NCBI GenBank assembly: GCA_027579435.1
Contig: JANBPK010000775.1
Location: 95,665 to 159,664, forward strand
Direction of reading: 5' to 3'
From: Candolleomyces eurysporus
Lineage: Eukaryota > Basidiomycota > Agaricomycetes > Agaricales > Psathyrellaceae
DNA length: 64,000 nucleotides
The translations under genes were made by a program, and so were the position numbers. Positions 33,897 through 45,848 of this stretch are shown here, piece after piece (positions within the stretch are counted from its first letter, which is position 1; each line of letters starts with the position of its first letter). The notes under the pieces were generated by a model that was not told the origin of the DNA, did not search any database, and saw nothing but the letters and a program-made list of their open reading frames with translations.

Positions 33897-35364
33897 GTTG
33901 GTCATGAGAACTGTCTGCTTTTCAATTGAACGTCGTCTAGCTCCAATTGCAACAACTAAATTCCACTCGATGTGGAGATTGGGCATTCAACCCGCTGGGG
34001 AGCTTTCAATGAAAGTGACTTGTGCTGTCGTGACCCCCACGAGACGACTTGTCGGAGTTCGTTTCGAAGACGCTGTTGAAAACGACACCATTATAGGTAA
34101 AGGAAGGAAGGTCCAATGGCTCCCTGCATCTCAGTGCCGTGCACCTTGCCCTGAGACCCACAGATCCGTCCGCTCTCGGAGAGGTCGAGGAAGAGGAGGC
34201 CGATCCGCAAGTAGAAATCGCAAAACTGTACCAAGGCGACAAAATGAAGAAGAGGTTCAGCAGACATAGGTGCAAAAAGGCGGTTTGGAGATCGTACTCA
34301 TCATCGAACTCCGAGTCGGTCGTCCATCTCTTGTCAGCGTAATCGTCGTTCATCTGGCAGTATCTCCTCTCTAACGGTGGTGCTGCGTTGGATTCTCTCG
34401 CTCGTACTCAAAGATTATCAGAACATAGCCATGTACAGCAAAGGACCCCCTCTCGCTGATGGAACCGTGGAAGGGAGAAACCCAAATGCCAGTTTTTGAG
34501 CGCTCATGAAGGTGCTCGAACGTCCTCGTATCTTTGACCATGACAGGATGTCAGGGGCGTCTACGAATTTTAATTGGTACGTTCTTTCTTCCGCTGTACC
34601 TTTCTCCAGTACTGAAACTAGTTCGAACAATAAAAAAGGTGGCTAGGAACAGGGATGTATCGGCTCTCGAGGAAGCGTACTTCAAGGCTAGCGCTGATCA
34701 TGAGACATGCAGCCTGCCAGTGTCGCAGGGACGCTTTGGTCTGCATGTTTCCTGATTGGTTGACGTTGGTTTTCTATTGTTCGTAGCTATAGACGCGGTG
34801 TTTGGCAAAGGTTTCTTAGCCGTCGATCGCGAGGCCCGCGTCGAGTTCGCGCTTCTCATTGTGTTTCTGTTGACTCGCGATTACTCGCTGCCAATGCCAC
34901 CGCTTTGAACCATCATGTTAACAACATGTCGCCAGAGGCGATGCTGCCAAGTTCGGCACATCAACGGTCCCCCGCGACGCTCGGGATTGCGATCGAGTGC
35001 TCCTCGAGAATATTGTCCATCTCCATGAACTGCATTCCAATGGGCACGGATATTGAGTACTAAACGGCCTATCGCTTTGCTTTCAAGGAGAATTCAGTGA
35101 TTGCTAAGCCACAAAATATTAATCGGACGTTTTTCCCAGATCCCAAAAGTTGGATTCCAAAATCAAAAACTAGACGGCAAAACACCTCAACGTTCAAGAG
35201 TAACTACTCCCAAAAGGAGNAAAAAAACTTGAGCTTCTGGTGAACGCCTCGTCTTCGTATCGCATGTAATATTCATATTCAAATTAATCGGGCATAACAC
35301 ACGAGTATCGAAAGATGGTTCCATCCTTAATCCTGTTGACTTGAGTACACGAGCAGATAGATGG
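33897..35364. other. Intergenic, no recognisable gene
   Basis: Short overlapping ORFs (for example 33898-34342) have no recognisable motifs. An N precedes an A-run at 35220. Nothing else supported. Confidence 0.4.
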
Positions 35365-38300
35365 CTATAAGTCGCGGAACGATCTCTCCCTCAGAACCTG
35401 CGGCAACGCAAGCAACTTCTCGTCCCCAAAATCTTCCAAAGATACCTCCTTCAACCCTAACCCGCAGGTCGCAACGACAATCTCCCGCTTAGGTCTCGCT
35501 GTTAGTGGTCTAGTAAAAGTAGAGGCATCTGTAGGCGATATGTCCTTCATACACCTAGAATCAAACCTCACTCCAGGAGTGATCGTGACAACCTCGAGTT
35601 CCTTACTAACGACTGACTCGCCCAGCCCTTCACGTACTGACCGAATTGCAGTCAGCAGAGGTTGCAGCTCTTGAGCAAGCGTGCTGGGCCGTGCGTACGT
35701 GAGTCCCAAAAAGGAGAGGATACTGGAAAGACTTGAGATTAGAGCTTGAGTCCAATCTGAAGCGAAAAATTTGATTTGGGATCTGGTCACACTGCGCCAT
35801 TTGGTTGTGACAGCCGGGTCCTCTGAGAAAATGGAAGGTTCAGATTCGTCTCCTTCTTGGGAAAAGGCGGAAAAGGGGGCGTACCGACTATTTTCAACTT
35901 CTTATAGATCATAGCAAGAGGACTTGAGCTGTCTGAACTGGTAGGCAAAGATGACGGCGGAAGGGAGACGCTTGATCCTTCAGTATGTCCAGCAGCACTT
36001 GACCCGTTCCACCCCAGCTCCCATGAATGCACATGGTACGCACTCCAAGTGGTCAAACCAATCTGAAGCAACGTCCCCAAGCGCGGGTTGCTATCCTTCG
36101 TTGACCCTTCAGCAGAGAATTCGGGTGCAGGCATGAAGCCCAACAGCGACGTCAGCTCTTCCCCACCTAGAAGCCATTTCGCTTCTTGTATTTGGGTCGA
36201 GTTTAGCGAGGTTGTTGGGGTCAAGCCTGCATCTGCATCTGCAGGGTTTCCCGATCCCGCCGGGGCCAAATTTTTGACGAGGGCTGAGGCTGTCTCGACG
36301 ATCTGTAGGTTCAAGTTTTGTACGAGTTCCGTGGCCTCGTCGACCGATATACTATCCTCCACTCCCGAGTTATGGACTGCCCCTCCTGATAGGACAATGG
36401 ATTGCAGGTTGAGCAAACTCGTCGGAGACGATGACGGTACCGGAGACCGGATCGGCTGTTCTTCTCGTAACCTTCGCGCAGTAGATTGCGATTCTTTTCT
36501 AGAAAGAGCTAGACTATCCTTGAGCCCGCTCATTTCGTCAAAGAGTTTCTTGTTTTCTGCAGCCAGACTCCGAACCTCTTCCCTGCTCTTTCTGAGGGCG
36601 TCGTCGATATCTCTTAGCTCCGGTTTCCGCGCTTCCTCCAAAGCATTCCTCGCATCCAAACACTCCTTCCTTTTGAGATCCAACTCTTCTCTAACCATCT
36701 TCAGCTCCAAGCCCATACTCTCCTTCACCCTCGAAGTTTCCCTTTCCCTCTCCCTAGCTTGCAACTCAGCGTTCCTTGCATCCGCACACTCCTTCATTTT
36801 GACGTCCAGCTCTTCTCTAACCGCCTTGAGCTCCAAGCCCAGACTCTCCTTCACCCTCGACGCTTCCTTCTCCCTCTCGCTAGCTTGCAACTTAGCATCC
36901 CTCGCATCTGAACACTCCTTCCTTTTAATGTCCAATTCCTCTCTAACTGCCTTCAGTTCCAAATCCATACTCTCCTTCATCCTCGGAAGTTCCTCCTCCC
37001 AGTTTTCCTTGGCCTTCTCCTCATTCATGGTTGACCCACGTACCACATTTGAGCCTCGGGTTCTGGCAAGGTTACTGAGATAGAAAGAGATTGCCCCATC
37101 GGACTTGGAACTGATCAATACATAATTAACTCGAAGCGTTAGCGAGCGTTGCAGAGAGATAATAACAAGACGCACGGCAAAGAGTCTGGCCGCATGACCT
37201 TTATTCCTTCGCGGTCCATTACTTCGTTGACCTTGTCAAATAGCCAGTCACTTGCTGAGAAACTTCCTACTAGGACGACATACTTGAAATTGTCAGATAC
37301 GCTGATTGCCTATGAGCAGCCAGATGCACCTTTATTGGGCAATGCCCGCTTCTGATCTGGGCTCGGACGGAATCGATGATACACTTCACCGAAGGCTCGA
37401 AAAAGGCTGCAACGTCAGTCCTGGCAAAAACAGTCAGTTGTTTCTATCATTAAGGAAGCGCTCGTAAATCCTCACCCCGCGAGTTTGAGCTTCCCGAAAC
37501 GAATGTTACACGCCGCGTCATTGTCTCTAGTTGATCCAAAGTTGATGTACTGCGCTTCCTTGTCGCTACGGAATCGAACCTTGGTCGATTTGTCAAAGCA
37601 CCGGACCATATGGTCGAGATCGTCACGATAAGCCGAGTCCTTCAGATAGTCTTGATGACAAAAGTTTGAGCGCACATGTGGAAACAAGATTGTTATTCCT
37701 CACCCATGAGAAAAAGTCGAGCACCCATGCTCACGTAGACAGAACCGTAAAGGTGGCACTGAGGTGCAGCAATCTCTTCGAACGTTCCCATGGTGGTGGT
37801 GGTACCCGACATCTTGTAACTGTAAGCGCTGACATCGATAGTCTCTTCTCCAGCTTCCACGATGACGACACCGTCTCCAGCCTAATGCAGATCATGACTT
37901 GATGAGAGCTGTGATCACCCAACTTTGAGACGGAGTACACACCTGTATTTCACTGGGCGAGAATCCATTGTCAATAGCGAAGTGAAGACCAGCTTCACCC
38001 TCCGTCACAAACGATACACGATGTCGATCCGTAGTATCAGGAATGAGCCCTGCTATGACAGCAGCGTCGAGAATCTGGCTTTGTTGATAGTCTTTCCAGC
38101 CATTGGGATGGGAGATAACATAGTCGATCTCGGGAGCTACGGACTTCCATAGCTCTCGACCGTTGAGGTCGGCGCCTTCGATATATGCTTGGGCGGATTC
38201 GTGTAAGTACTGCAAGAAATCAGCAAGGACTTGAACAACCCTCTTCCCTGCTGGAAGAGGGGTTATTTTCTGGTTAACGTGGGCTGCCATTGAGGAACCT

Positions 38301-38794
38301 GGTTGGGGACGAATATGTAGCATGAGCCTAATAGTTAAACAATCGATCAGACTGTAGCGTAGAGGGCTGAGACTATTGCGCACACACCCTTCCGCCTTGA
38401 CCCATTGCTCCAACTCAGCCATTTCAAACATTCCCTCCGTCACAGCTACCGCACCAGCTGCGCAGACATGCCCAGCTTTGTCGTAGTAGATCAAAGTAGG
38501 GACCTTGGTTGCACCGCCAATATCCTCCTGGGCAGGAAACCTTATACGACTTTAGTATGACCTTCCCATCGTGAATACAACGCCTTTTTCCACCTCGTAA
38601 CACGCTTGATTTCGGGGACCTGGCCGCGATCGAGAATACTGCGAGGATAATTCGGTTAGATGGAGAACATCGTGCTCGTTTGCACGTCGTAAGTACCTGT
38701 ACGATATTCCGCTGTATTTCGTACCTACATCGAATGCAAGAACGAGCTTTCGATGAGAACCTGCATATGGTGTACGGTGGGACGTAGAGGCCAT
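35365..38794 (-). CDS. Hsp70-b: degenerate HSPA12-like Hsp70 fused to coiled coil and W-R module
   Basis: Starts at 38794 (MASTSHRTPYAGSHRKLVLAFDVGTKYSG). The Hsp70 part follows the exon pattern of Hsp70-d (FPAQEDIGGATKVPTLIYYDK, EIDYVISHPNGWKDY, RVSFVTEGEAGLHF, FEEIAAPQCHLYGS, DKSTKVRF) up to SDGAISFYLSNLARTRGSNV. The same open exon (35885 to about 37110) then runs directly into a coiled coil with three 42-aa repeats (ES.(D/G)LEL(K)..REELD.K.KEC..AR) and a Ser/Pro linker. The C-terminal module shared with CC1, CC2 and CC4 follows: ATELVQNLNLQIVE, WSAYHVHSWEL, a phase-1 intron at 35823-35884, EDPAVTTKWRSV, VTITPGVRFDS and TCGLGLKEV. Nucleotide motifs are altered: GTKYSG, VEAGEETIDV and VGSF. 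It is likely an ATPase-impaired fusion protein; its function is unknown. Confidence 0.9.
36640..37000 (-). repeat. 126-bp tandem repeat (three 42-aa coiled-coil units)
   Basis: CACTCCTTC recurs at 36661, 36787 and 36913, a period of 126 bp. This equals 42 aa or exactly six heptads, so each copy extends the coiled coil of Hsp70-b without breaking its register. Confidence 0.85.
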
Positions 38795-39238
38795 AGTTCA
38801 ACCAGTCGTTTGCATATCTTCTGTCAGTTCTGTCTTTTTCGAGATGGGTTGTGACCGCAATCAACTGATTTGGTCGTGTGACAGCCTCGGCATGCATCAT
38901 ATCCCACCGCAATCTTTGGCGCCCGACTTCATGATTACATCTCACAATCCTGCTCTTCGGGTCCTGCTTCAAGAAACGAGGACAAAAGCGAACCATTTTC
39001 TCCCTCGACGTGGACATTGAGCATCCTTGATAGACTCATTGATCTCCTTAGGATCCAGTTCCCAATGCCATCAGATTTCAAACGAGTTCCCGAACATTCT
39101 CGTGAGATCATTCCTCTAGTATATCAACCTTGGGCCTTCCCTCCCATCCACACATCTCATCAGTCACTTCCTCCCACTTTCTCCGAATCGCATCGCGTTC
39201 GCCTTCTTCTGTTTTGATCCTTGGGTTAATATAGATAA
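38795..39238. other. Divergent promoter region
   Basis: Lies between the starts of Hsp70-b (-) and the 126-aa protein (+). No gene seen. Confidence 0.45.
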
Positions 39239-39782
39239 ATGTCTGAATCAGCAGATACTAGGACGGCCGTAGAGCATGGAGCTCAACGTCTCCTCCTTGA
39301 AGCCGGTGGAGAACCTAGCGTCAACTCGCCAACTACAACAAAGCTAGACGTAGGGGTGACCCAAGAGCAAAATGTGAAATTGGATGCACTGGGACCGATG
39401 GTGGTTAACAGCGACGGGGTGAGTGAAAGTCAACGTTCTGATGAACTTCTTCCCTGCTCACAGTTATGACTCGGATGTATACCTACATGCTTACTTTTTA
39501 CAGACCTTATCCCGAATCGCTAATTGGGCAAATATGACGGAGTTAGAGAAGGAAAGGACGTTACGAGTGTTGAGTACTCGAAATAAGTAAGCCCTTTGAA
39601 TCCACGTTCAAGGTACTTGGAGTCGAACAGCAATAATTGACTAACTTGCCTGTACGCACTGCAGACTTAGGTTGGCAACGCAAGCGGTAGAGACTGAGGT
39701 CAAATCCAGCTCTAGCGTGAGCGCATTGAAGGACGATACTGCATCGCAGACTGCCAGTGAAGAAACCTGGCCTTCAACATAA
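39239..39782 (+). CDS. Small conserved fungal protein of unknown function, 126 aa
   Basis: Three exons (39239-39418, 39504-39586, 39665-39782) with GT..AG introns give 126 aa. The core KLDALGPMVVNSDGTLSRI, ANWANMTELEKERTL and VLSTRNKLRL has the look of a short conserved fungal protein I have seen annotated only as hypothetical. The N-terminal 45 residues and the Ser-rich tail are probably disordered. No membrane segment or signal peptide. Confidence 0.75.
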
Positions 39783-40234
39783 TTGTTATCTTTGATGGCG
39801 TATTCTTCAAAAAGGGATAGAGAAGGGTGTTGGCGGCTGTACTACAAGTAACCCGACTGAACCATACGGATATGTATACAGTAGATGTATACTGCATCTC
39901 TGAAATATCGATGAGAGACAGAAGCGCAATGCCCATTGGTACAGGTTCACCCGAGGCAAAATAGGATTTCTGACTCCGTTCCAGCAAGCGCCTAATATCT
40001 TACTACCCTCCGTCCAAATCCACCGCCAAGGGGCTTTTGAAAGCCCCACTCCGTGAAGTGAAGGCTGCCCGAGAGCTTGCGGCTTGCACCAATATAATCA
40101 TTCCTTTGACTCGTAAGCTCCAGAACAGTAACTAGGAAAAGGACAAGATCAATACCTCTGACGCAAAAAACTAATCTTCAGTCCTGGATCAGACTCTTTG
40201 AGTGAGGCGTCGACAGAGTCAATCATACTATAGT
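39783..40234. other. Intergenic between convergent genes
   Basis: 3' flanks of the 126-aa gene (+) and the next minus-strand gene. No gene supported. Confidence 0.4.
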
Positions 40235-41186
40235 CTAATGTTTGGCAACATAATTCAAACCAAGCTCAGCAAGTATGTCAACTTTGATATACTCACCAGT
40301 AGCCCCACCCCGGGGAGGTTGCACTGTGCCGAGCTTGAGCAGTTTCAAGTGATAGCTTGTTGGCCTTGGAATGTCAGCTGCCCGTCGTGTATTGAACACC
40401 TTCCTTTCCAGGTTCATCATCCACTCTACACCTTGCACTGAGAACCTGAGGATAAACAAAGATTCTGATGGAATGGATACCCTGTGTTCAGCGCGCCGTG
40501 TGGGATTGGGGAAGCGTGACTTACCTCGCAAAACGAACGGAAGTTCAACCGCGCCAGATGGGTCCAGCATCAGCATTCGGTCAAGGAAGTTGGGGATTTT
40601 GAATACAATTGAATCTTCAGCCGAGATATCCACGGTTGGGTTTGCAAGGACTCCTGGAAGAAAAGAACGGGGGGCGGATAAGAGAGGGTGCTGCGCTAGC
40701 AGTCGGTATAGTACATTGCTATTCTGAATACAGCATCCCAATTTGACGTCGGCGAGTGCCTGAGGGCTTAAGCTGGGCATGCAGTGGTCAAGCAGCTCTT
40801 GCAAAAGCGGGGGCAAAACGGTGGCATCTGAACTTGGACTCCTGATGTTACATATCACCCATAGGAGGGGAGTACTGCCGTCAAGGAACCTCGTTTGAAG
40901 GGTTTGTGATAAGAGCTCCGTGGAGTTGCCACATAGATTTAAACACTCATTGACGAGCGTGGAAGCGGATTCAGTGCTTTCCTCGGCGTATGCCGCAGCG
41001 CAGAACAGAGCGATAAGTTGTCGGCGGATAGGGCTGGCGGTGGAGGAGAGATCACTTGTGCTAAACGCTGACGCCTGTGCGAGAACATCGACTGGTCAAC
41101 GACTCCACCTTCTGAAGCNAAAAAAGGCTCACACTTTCCACTTCAATTCCTCTCGCACAATTCATCGCTTGATCTGTGGTTGCCAT
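40235..41186 (-). CDS. Basidiomycete protein of unknown function (repeat-like helical N-part, C-terminal beta segment)
   Basis: Starts at 41186 (MATTDQAMNCARGIEVE). An intron whose interior contains the N at 41119 joins this to IDVLAQASAFSTSDL. The protein continues with helical repeat-like segments (ECLNLCGNSTELLSQTL, LDGSTPLLWVICNI, PPLLQELLDHC, ALADVKLGC), then FKIPNFLDRML and LPFVLR. A second, 60-nt intron (GTAAGTC..CATCAG) is inferred, joining to ESLFILRFSVQGVEW. The pattern of a TPLLW-type segment followed by a beta-rich C-part recurs in Agaricomycetes but has no name I know. Function unknown. Confidence 0.65.
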
Positions 41187-42772
41187 CATAGAAACGCAAG
41201 GAACGGGGACGCAAGAGAAAGAGGGTAATCGGTAATCGATCCCCCCTTATGTTTGTCCTTGTATGCTTCCTTGGATAGACTCTCAACCAATGCTATCACA
41301 CCCCATGTTCCGAGGTGTGACCTAGATTGGGAAAGCACGACAGCTCGATTTGTCTGCTTCAAAAATAGGACCATTGATAGGCTATTAAGAGTGTATCGGA
41401 TGGGACGGTGCTGCTTGGGGCATTGCCGTTGCATCACAATGTTGCCAGCCCTGCCATCGCCATTGCAGCCACCTGGTGCTGCGATTCTGGTACACAAAAA
41501 GACGGTACTTGTATTGAAATGGTGGTGCACCAAAGACTGTGGCAGCATTGTGAGGCAGAGGCCAACAAAGGCAATGCTCTGGGTCGAAACAGCACCATCG
41601 CATCGGTCGATGCATCCTTAGGCCTTAATAGTCCATCAATGGTCCCATCCTTGAAGCAGGCAAACCGACCTGTCACGCTTCTCGGTCAATGCCACATCTC
41701 GAAACATCGAGTTTTGGGTGGGGTGTCAGTTTCCGACTCAGTTCGGAAGTTCGCTGCAAAGCCCGTTCCTTTTTGAACGAGGGACGTATACTCGTGTTCT
41801 GTACTTAGATTTGTTATAGGTGCTTCAAACGTACTCACAGTGGGCGGCACATTTTCTACAGGGAATGACTAACGATAGCTCCGAGGATCGTAAAAAAGTG
41901 GCTCTAAGAGCGCGTGATTTTCGACTCAAAAGTGGCCGACTCCCTGATAACATGGATTTTTGAATAGCGTAAGTTGGGTTTGATTGAGGGAGATCAGGAA
42001 TCTCGTTACTGGGAAAGTCCCCCACGGTTCCTCAGTCCCCCTCTCATGACCTCGAGCGCGAGGACACTTCCACCGCGGACACTCCTCTTACCCTTGCGAA
42101 GAATATCTTCCAATGCGAAATCACTGTAGGCAATAGCTATCTTCCGCTTCAAATTCCCAACCAATACTGCACCATCAGACGGCCGGAAGCTACGTATGCC
42201 CATCAAGAAGAAAAGCTTCTTCGTGCGTTGAGGCTTCGTGAGCTAAGGGATCGTACTTGACAGGCCGTGCACGGTCGAGTTTAGCAAATACCTTTCCCCG
42301 TTATCCTCCTTGTTCGTCGTGCTGGCTGGACTCGAAACCTCCACTACCACGGTACAGGGTATAAAGCAAAGTCCCGTGCGATTTGTCTGCTCAACGTGTT
42401 TGGACCAGGAGAACAGTCCTCCGTATCAGGTGTATACTTGGAGAGGTGCATGCATTGTCACTTTGATGTGTGGCCTTATCACGCAGTAGACAATGTCAGG
42501 ATTGCCCAACGTCTGGCACTGAGGGACGTGGGAAGCAACGTCTGTTAGAGTATCTCGAGCAAGTGTAAGTGTTGACTAAATCGTGAAAGGATGAAATACA
42601 ATTCAGAGATGAAAGACACAGTTGATCCTGGGCCTACATGTCTTCCATTGCCGCCCTCCCGTAGTAGTAGGGCTGAGGTGCGAGTGAGTGAAAGGTTAGT
42701 AAAAAAGCTCTACAATTACACCGAGGGGAGCTTCAAGGATATGATCATCCTGTTTCTTGCACAGGGCCCGTT
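41187..42772. other. Intergenic region with a palindromic element
   Basis: No gene supported. Contains the imperfect palindrome at 41270-41760 and otherwise only short ORFs. Ends at the 3' end of Hsp70-c. Confidence 0.45.
41270..41760. mobile_element. Imperfect ~490-bp palindrome (foldback or MITE-like element)
   Basis: The reverse complement of about 41560-41735 aligns with about 41295-41470. Paired blocks include GACAGCTCGATTTGTCTGCT with GACAGGTCGGTTTGCCTGCT, GGACCATTGATAGGCTATTA with GGACCATTGATGGACTATTA, and TGTTCCGAGGTGTG with TGTTTCGAGATGTG. The arms meet near 41515. There are no coding motifs. Target-site duplications were not resolved. Confidence 0.6.
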
Positions 42773-45395
42773 TTATCTGTCATTCGGCTCATATAAAATC
42801 TTTGCAGGGCTCCTGGGTACGAAGCTTAGTACCAGGTTCTCGATGCTGCAAGAACAGATGTCAAGAACTCTTACCGTCTTTCGATCTTCTAAACACCAAC
42901 AATGTAGGTCAGTGAGGTCCTTTTAGTCCAAGTTACGAAATCAGTTCAACGTACCTCCGAATCCATCCAAGCCATCTGAGCGCGCAGCTCATTGCCGCTA
43001 AACGAAAGGATGCAACTATATCTAAGGAACCAGAATTCTCTTTCCGGGAGTTCCTTAATTGACGCTTTGCTTGGTTTGCGCGTGAAGGGCAGTCGTGAGG
43101 TGTCCATTTGAACCGTGCAAAGTTTCACGAAGTTGTCTGATTATTAGCATATCAGAAGATGATTCACGACTCGGACTTGAGAGAATTTTGCAAACAGGAA
43201 ACGGGAGACGTACCAGGGTCTGTGTCTTTCCAACGAGGATCAGGATCGGATCCTTTGTAGCACCACACTTCATAGTCGATGGTCTTCATCTCCTCCTTTG
43301 ATTTGGAGTCTAGCTGAGATACAAAGTTACGCCGGAACTCTGCGACTTCTGAGATCCGAGTATTCTGTCGAGATTAAACATGGTGCTTGAGCTCAATGAG
43401 AACAGTCTCGGAGCATACCTCACGTACCTTTGGAAGGATAGCTTGAAAGAACCCTCGGATCCTACGCTCACCGGAGACAGATGTATACGCTGCACTAGAT
43501 TGACGTCTTCGGTGCTCATCGTCGTCTGGATTGTACAACGGCGAGGCAAAGGTCCCGTAAGCCACTTTCGAGACCCTGGTCTTCACAAGACGGTTGAGGT
43601 AGAACGAAACAGCGCCGTCAGATACTGCTTTGTTCCTGGGACGTGCCGTGAATTTCAACATCACTGGAGCAAGGATGGTATTTAAGATGAGAACGTACAC
43701 ATGGCTGTCTGGACGGATAACATTTAAACCAAGCGGACGCAATGCCTCGTCGATTTTTCCAAGTACCCAATCGTTCGCGGAGAACCCACCGACCAGGATA
43801 ATGTGCTGAAGGAGGGAGGGCACGTTGGTAAACTCCTGAAACTCCGGGTCGTATTTCTAGTGATTNAAAAAATACCTTGATGGACCTCTGCTTGTCCGAT
43901 TTGACATGAGCCCTAACAGACTCGACGATACAGTCTCTTGACGGCTCAAAGAAGCTCGCGACGTCAGGTCTAGGAATGTTCAAATAGGTCAACTAAAGGG
44001 CGGCAACATGAGTCGAATGGACTTACCCTTCAAGCTTGAGTTGACCAAATCTAATATCACACGAAGCGTCGTTGTCCCTCGTCCCACCAAACTTGACGTA
44101 CTGCGGCTGTTTGTCGGTACTAAACCGAACCTTTGTTGACTTATCGAAGCAGCGAATGATATGGTCGATATCATCGTGGAATTCGGACTCCTTGAGGTAA
44201 TCTGGATGATGTTAATTGTGAAAAGGCATGAAAAGAAACAGAAGCCGACCTTCAAGGAACAAGCGGGCAAGAACACTGACAAAAACAGATCCGTGGAAGT
44301 GACATTGTGGGGCGGCTATTTCTTCGAATGAAATGCCTGTCGACGCCGTCTTTCTGTAAGCGCAAACATCAATTGTCCCCCCTCCAGCGTCAACGATCAC
44401 GACGCCGTCCCCGACCTATGCGTGCTTCAGTTAACTTGTTGTTTATCGGACAGCGAGTTGTTAATTACCTGTATATCCTCCATAGCAAGTCCATTGTCGA
44501 TAGCAAAATGCAGGCTCGCTTCTCCCTCCGTCACAAAAGACACCCGCGACAGCACTTGCTCGACGTCCGGTACAAGTCCAGCCAGCACCAGAGCGTCGCG
44601 TAACTGAGTCTGCTGGTACCCCTCCCAGCCATTGGGGTGCGACAGGACGTAATCGATGTTACCACTGGAAGCTACGGCATCCCATAGATCCCGTCCGTTG
44701 GCGTGAGCAGTTTGGATGTACGCTTGTGTACATTTATATAAGTACAGCAGGAAGTCAGCGAGGACTTGGACTACGGTCTTTCCAAGAGGGAGAGGAGGGA
44801 TGCTGTTTGTAATGTGGTTGGACTCAGAAGATCCGGTTTTGGGTCGGATGTGTAACTTGAACCTAAGCGCAGGGGATTCCGAGTTTCAACTTGTTAGCTT
44901 CGGACCATGCCATGATAAGATAATTGCCATCCCGGCTCACCATTCGGACTTTACCCAGCCCTCTTCTAAAGCAATGTCGTTTACGACCCCTTCTTGCACC
45001 GCTTCCGCACCCACAGCTCGGACGTTCCCTGTCTTGTCGTAGTAAATCACAGTGGGTATTTTCGATTCACCGCGGATGTGCTCGTGGGCCGGGAACCTGG
45101 GGTCACGTAGTCCGAGAATCGACGGAGTCGGAATGAGCCTCCCTGTTTGATAGCGCTGAGAACCAAGGGTCTGGACGTACCTTGTAACCCCCTTGATTTC
45201 GGGAGCTTGTCCAGGGTCTAGTATACTATATTAACATCTTTGTCAGGGCCGACTACTCGAAATAGTAATAGTCTCGGTTTCTCATGCTTACCTGTATGAC
45301 ACCCCACTGAAAGTCGTCCCAATGTCGAACGCTAGAACGAGTTTTCGACGAGAGCCGTCATAGACTGTGCGCAGACGAGCAGTGGTCGTGGTCAT
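42773..45395 (-). CDS. Hsp70-c: HSPA12-like Hsp70 family protein
   Basis: Starts at 45395 (MTTTTARLRTVYDGSRRKLVLAFDIGTTFSG, intact phosphate-1). Order of segments: DPGQAPEIKGVTR, FPAHEHIRGESKIPTVIYYDK, FKLHIRPKTGSS, IDYVLSHPNGWEGYQQ, RVSFVTEGEASLHFAID, phosphate-2 VDAGGGTIDVCAY, FEEIAAPQCHFHGS, DKSTKVRFSTDKQPQY, DVASFFEPS, adenosine motif ILVGGFSANDWVL and SDGAVSFYLNRLVKTR. The C-terminal part has KLCTVQMDTSRLPF and ELRAQMAWMD. A terminal exon reading RSPAKILYEPNDR stops at 42773; the small exon just before it is uncertain, so the last ~20 residues are tentative. The N at 43865 lies beside an A-run inside an intron. Motifs predict an active ATPase. Confidence 0.9.
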
Positions 45396-45848
45396 GGTTT
45401 GAGCTCAAGACAGGCAGACAGAGAGATACTGAATTGAGCAAATAGTAGGAGTGCTGTTACTGACGACTATCAGAACGACACAGCATTGAGATCCCATGTA
45501 CATACTTGGTAGTGAATCTCGACGTTCAAATTCATCATGGACTCAATGGCCGAAGTCTCGAGCGCGAACGTTTGCCAATGAGCCAAGGCGGTGTGATGGA
45601 TGAATGAATGGAAGGATATGAGAGAAAGCCGATTATGGGCATGCTCTTCCCAAGTCGAACTCGGGTGAGGATGGTTTGTTCAACTTGATTGGTCTCGGTC
45701 AAGAGAGCAAGAGCAACAAAGGGGGAAGCAGAAATGTGCATTTGCACAGCCACTGCGAAATCAAATCCTCGAAAGTGTCCCAATCCCGAGGGTATCAAGA
45801 AATATGAATCTAGTAATTCTACAGCCATAAGGAGATCACTGTCCAACG
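45396..45848. other. Hsp70-c upstream region
   Basis: Hsp70-c promoter region and the 3' flank of the SDR-like gene. No gene supported. Confidence 0.45.

Noticed and set aside
33898..34353. Overlapping ORFs downstream of the SUMO-motif gene
   Set aside because: Basic low-complexity composition on one strand and its complement on the other; no supported gene.
36088..37083. 331-aa plus-strand ORF opposite Hsp70-b
   Set aside because: It is the Ser/Leu-rich antisense shadow of the coiled-coil repeats, with no independent motifs.
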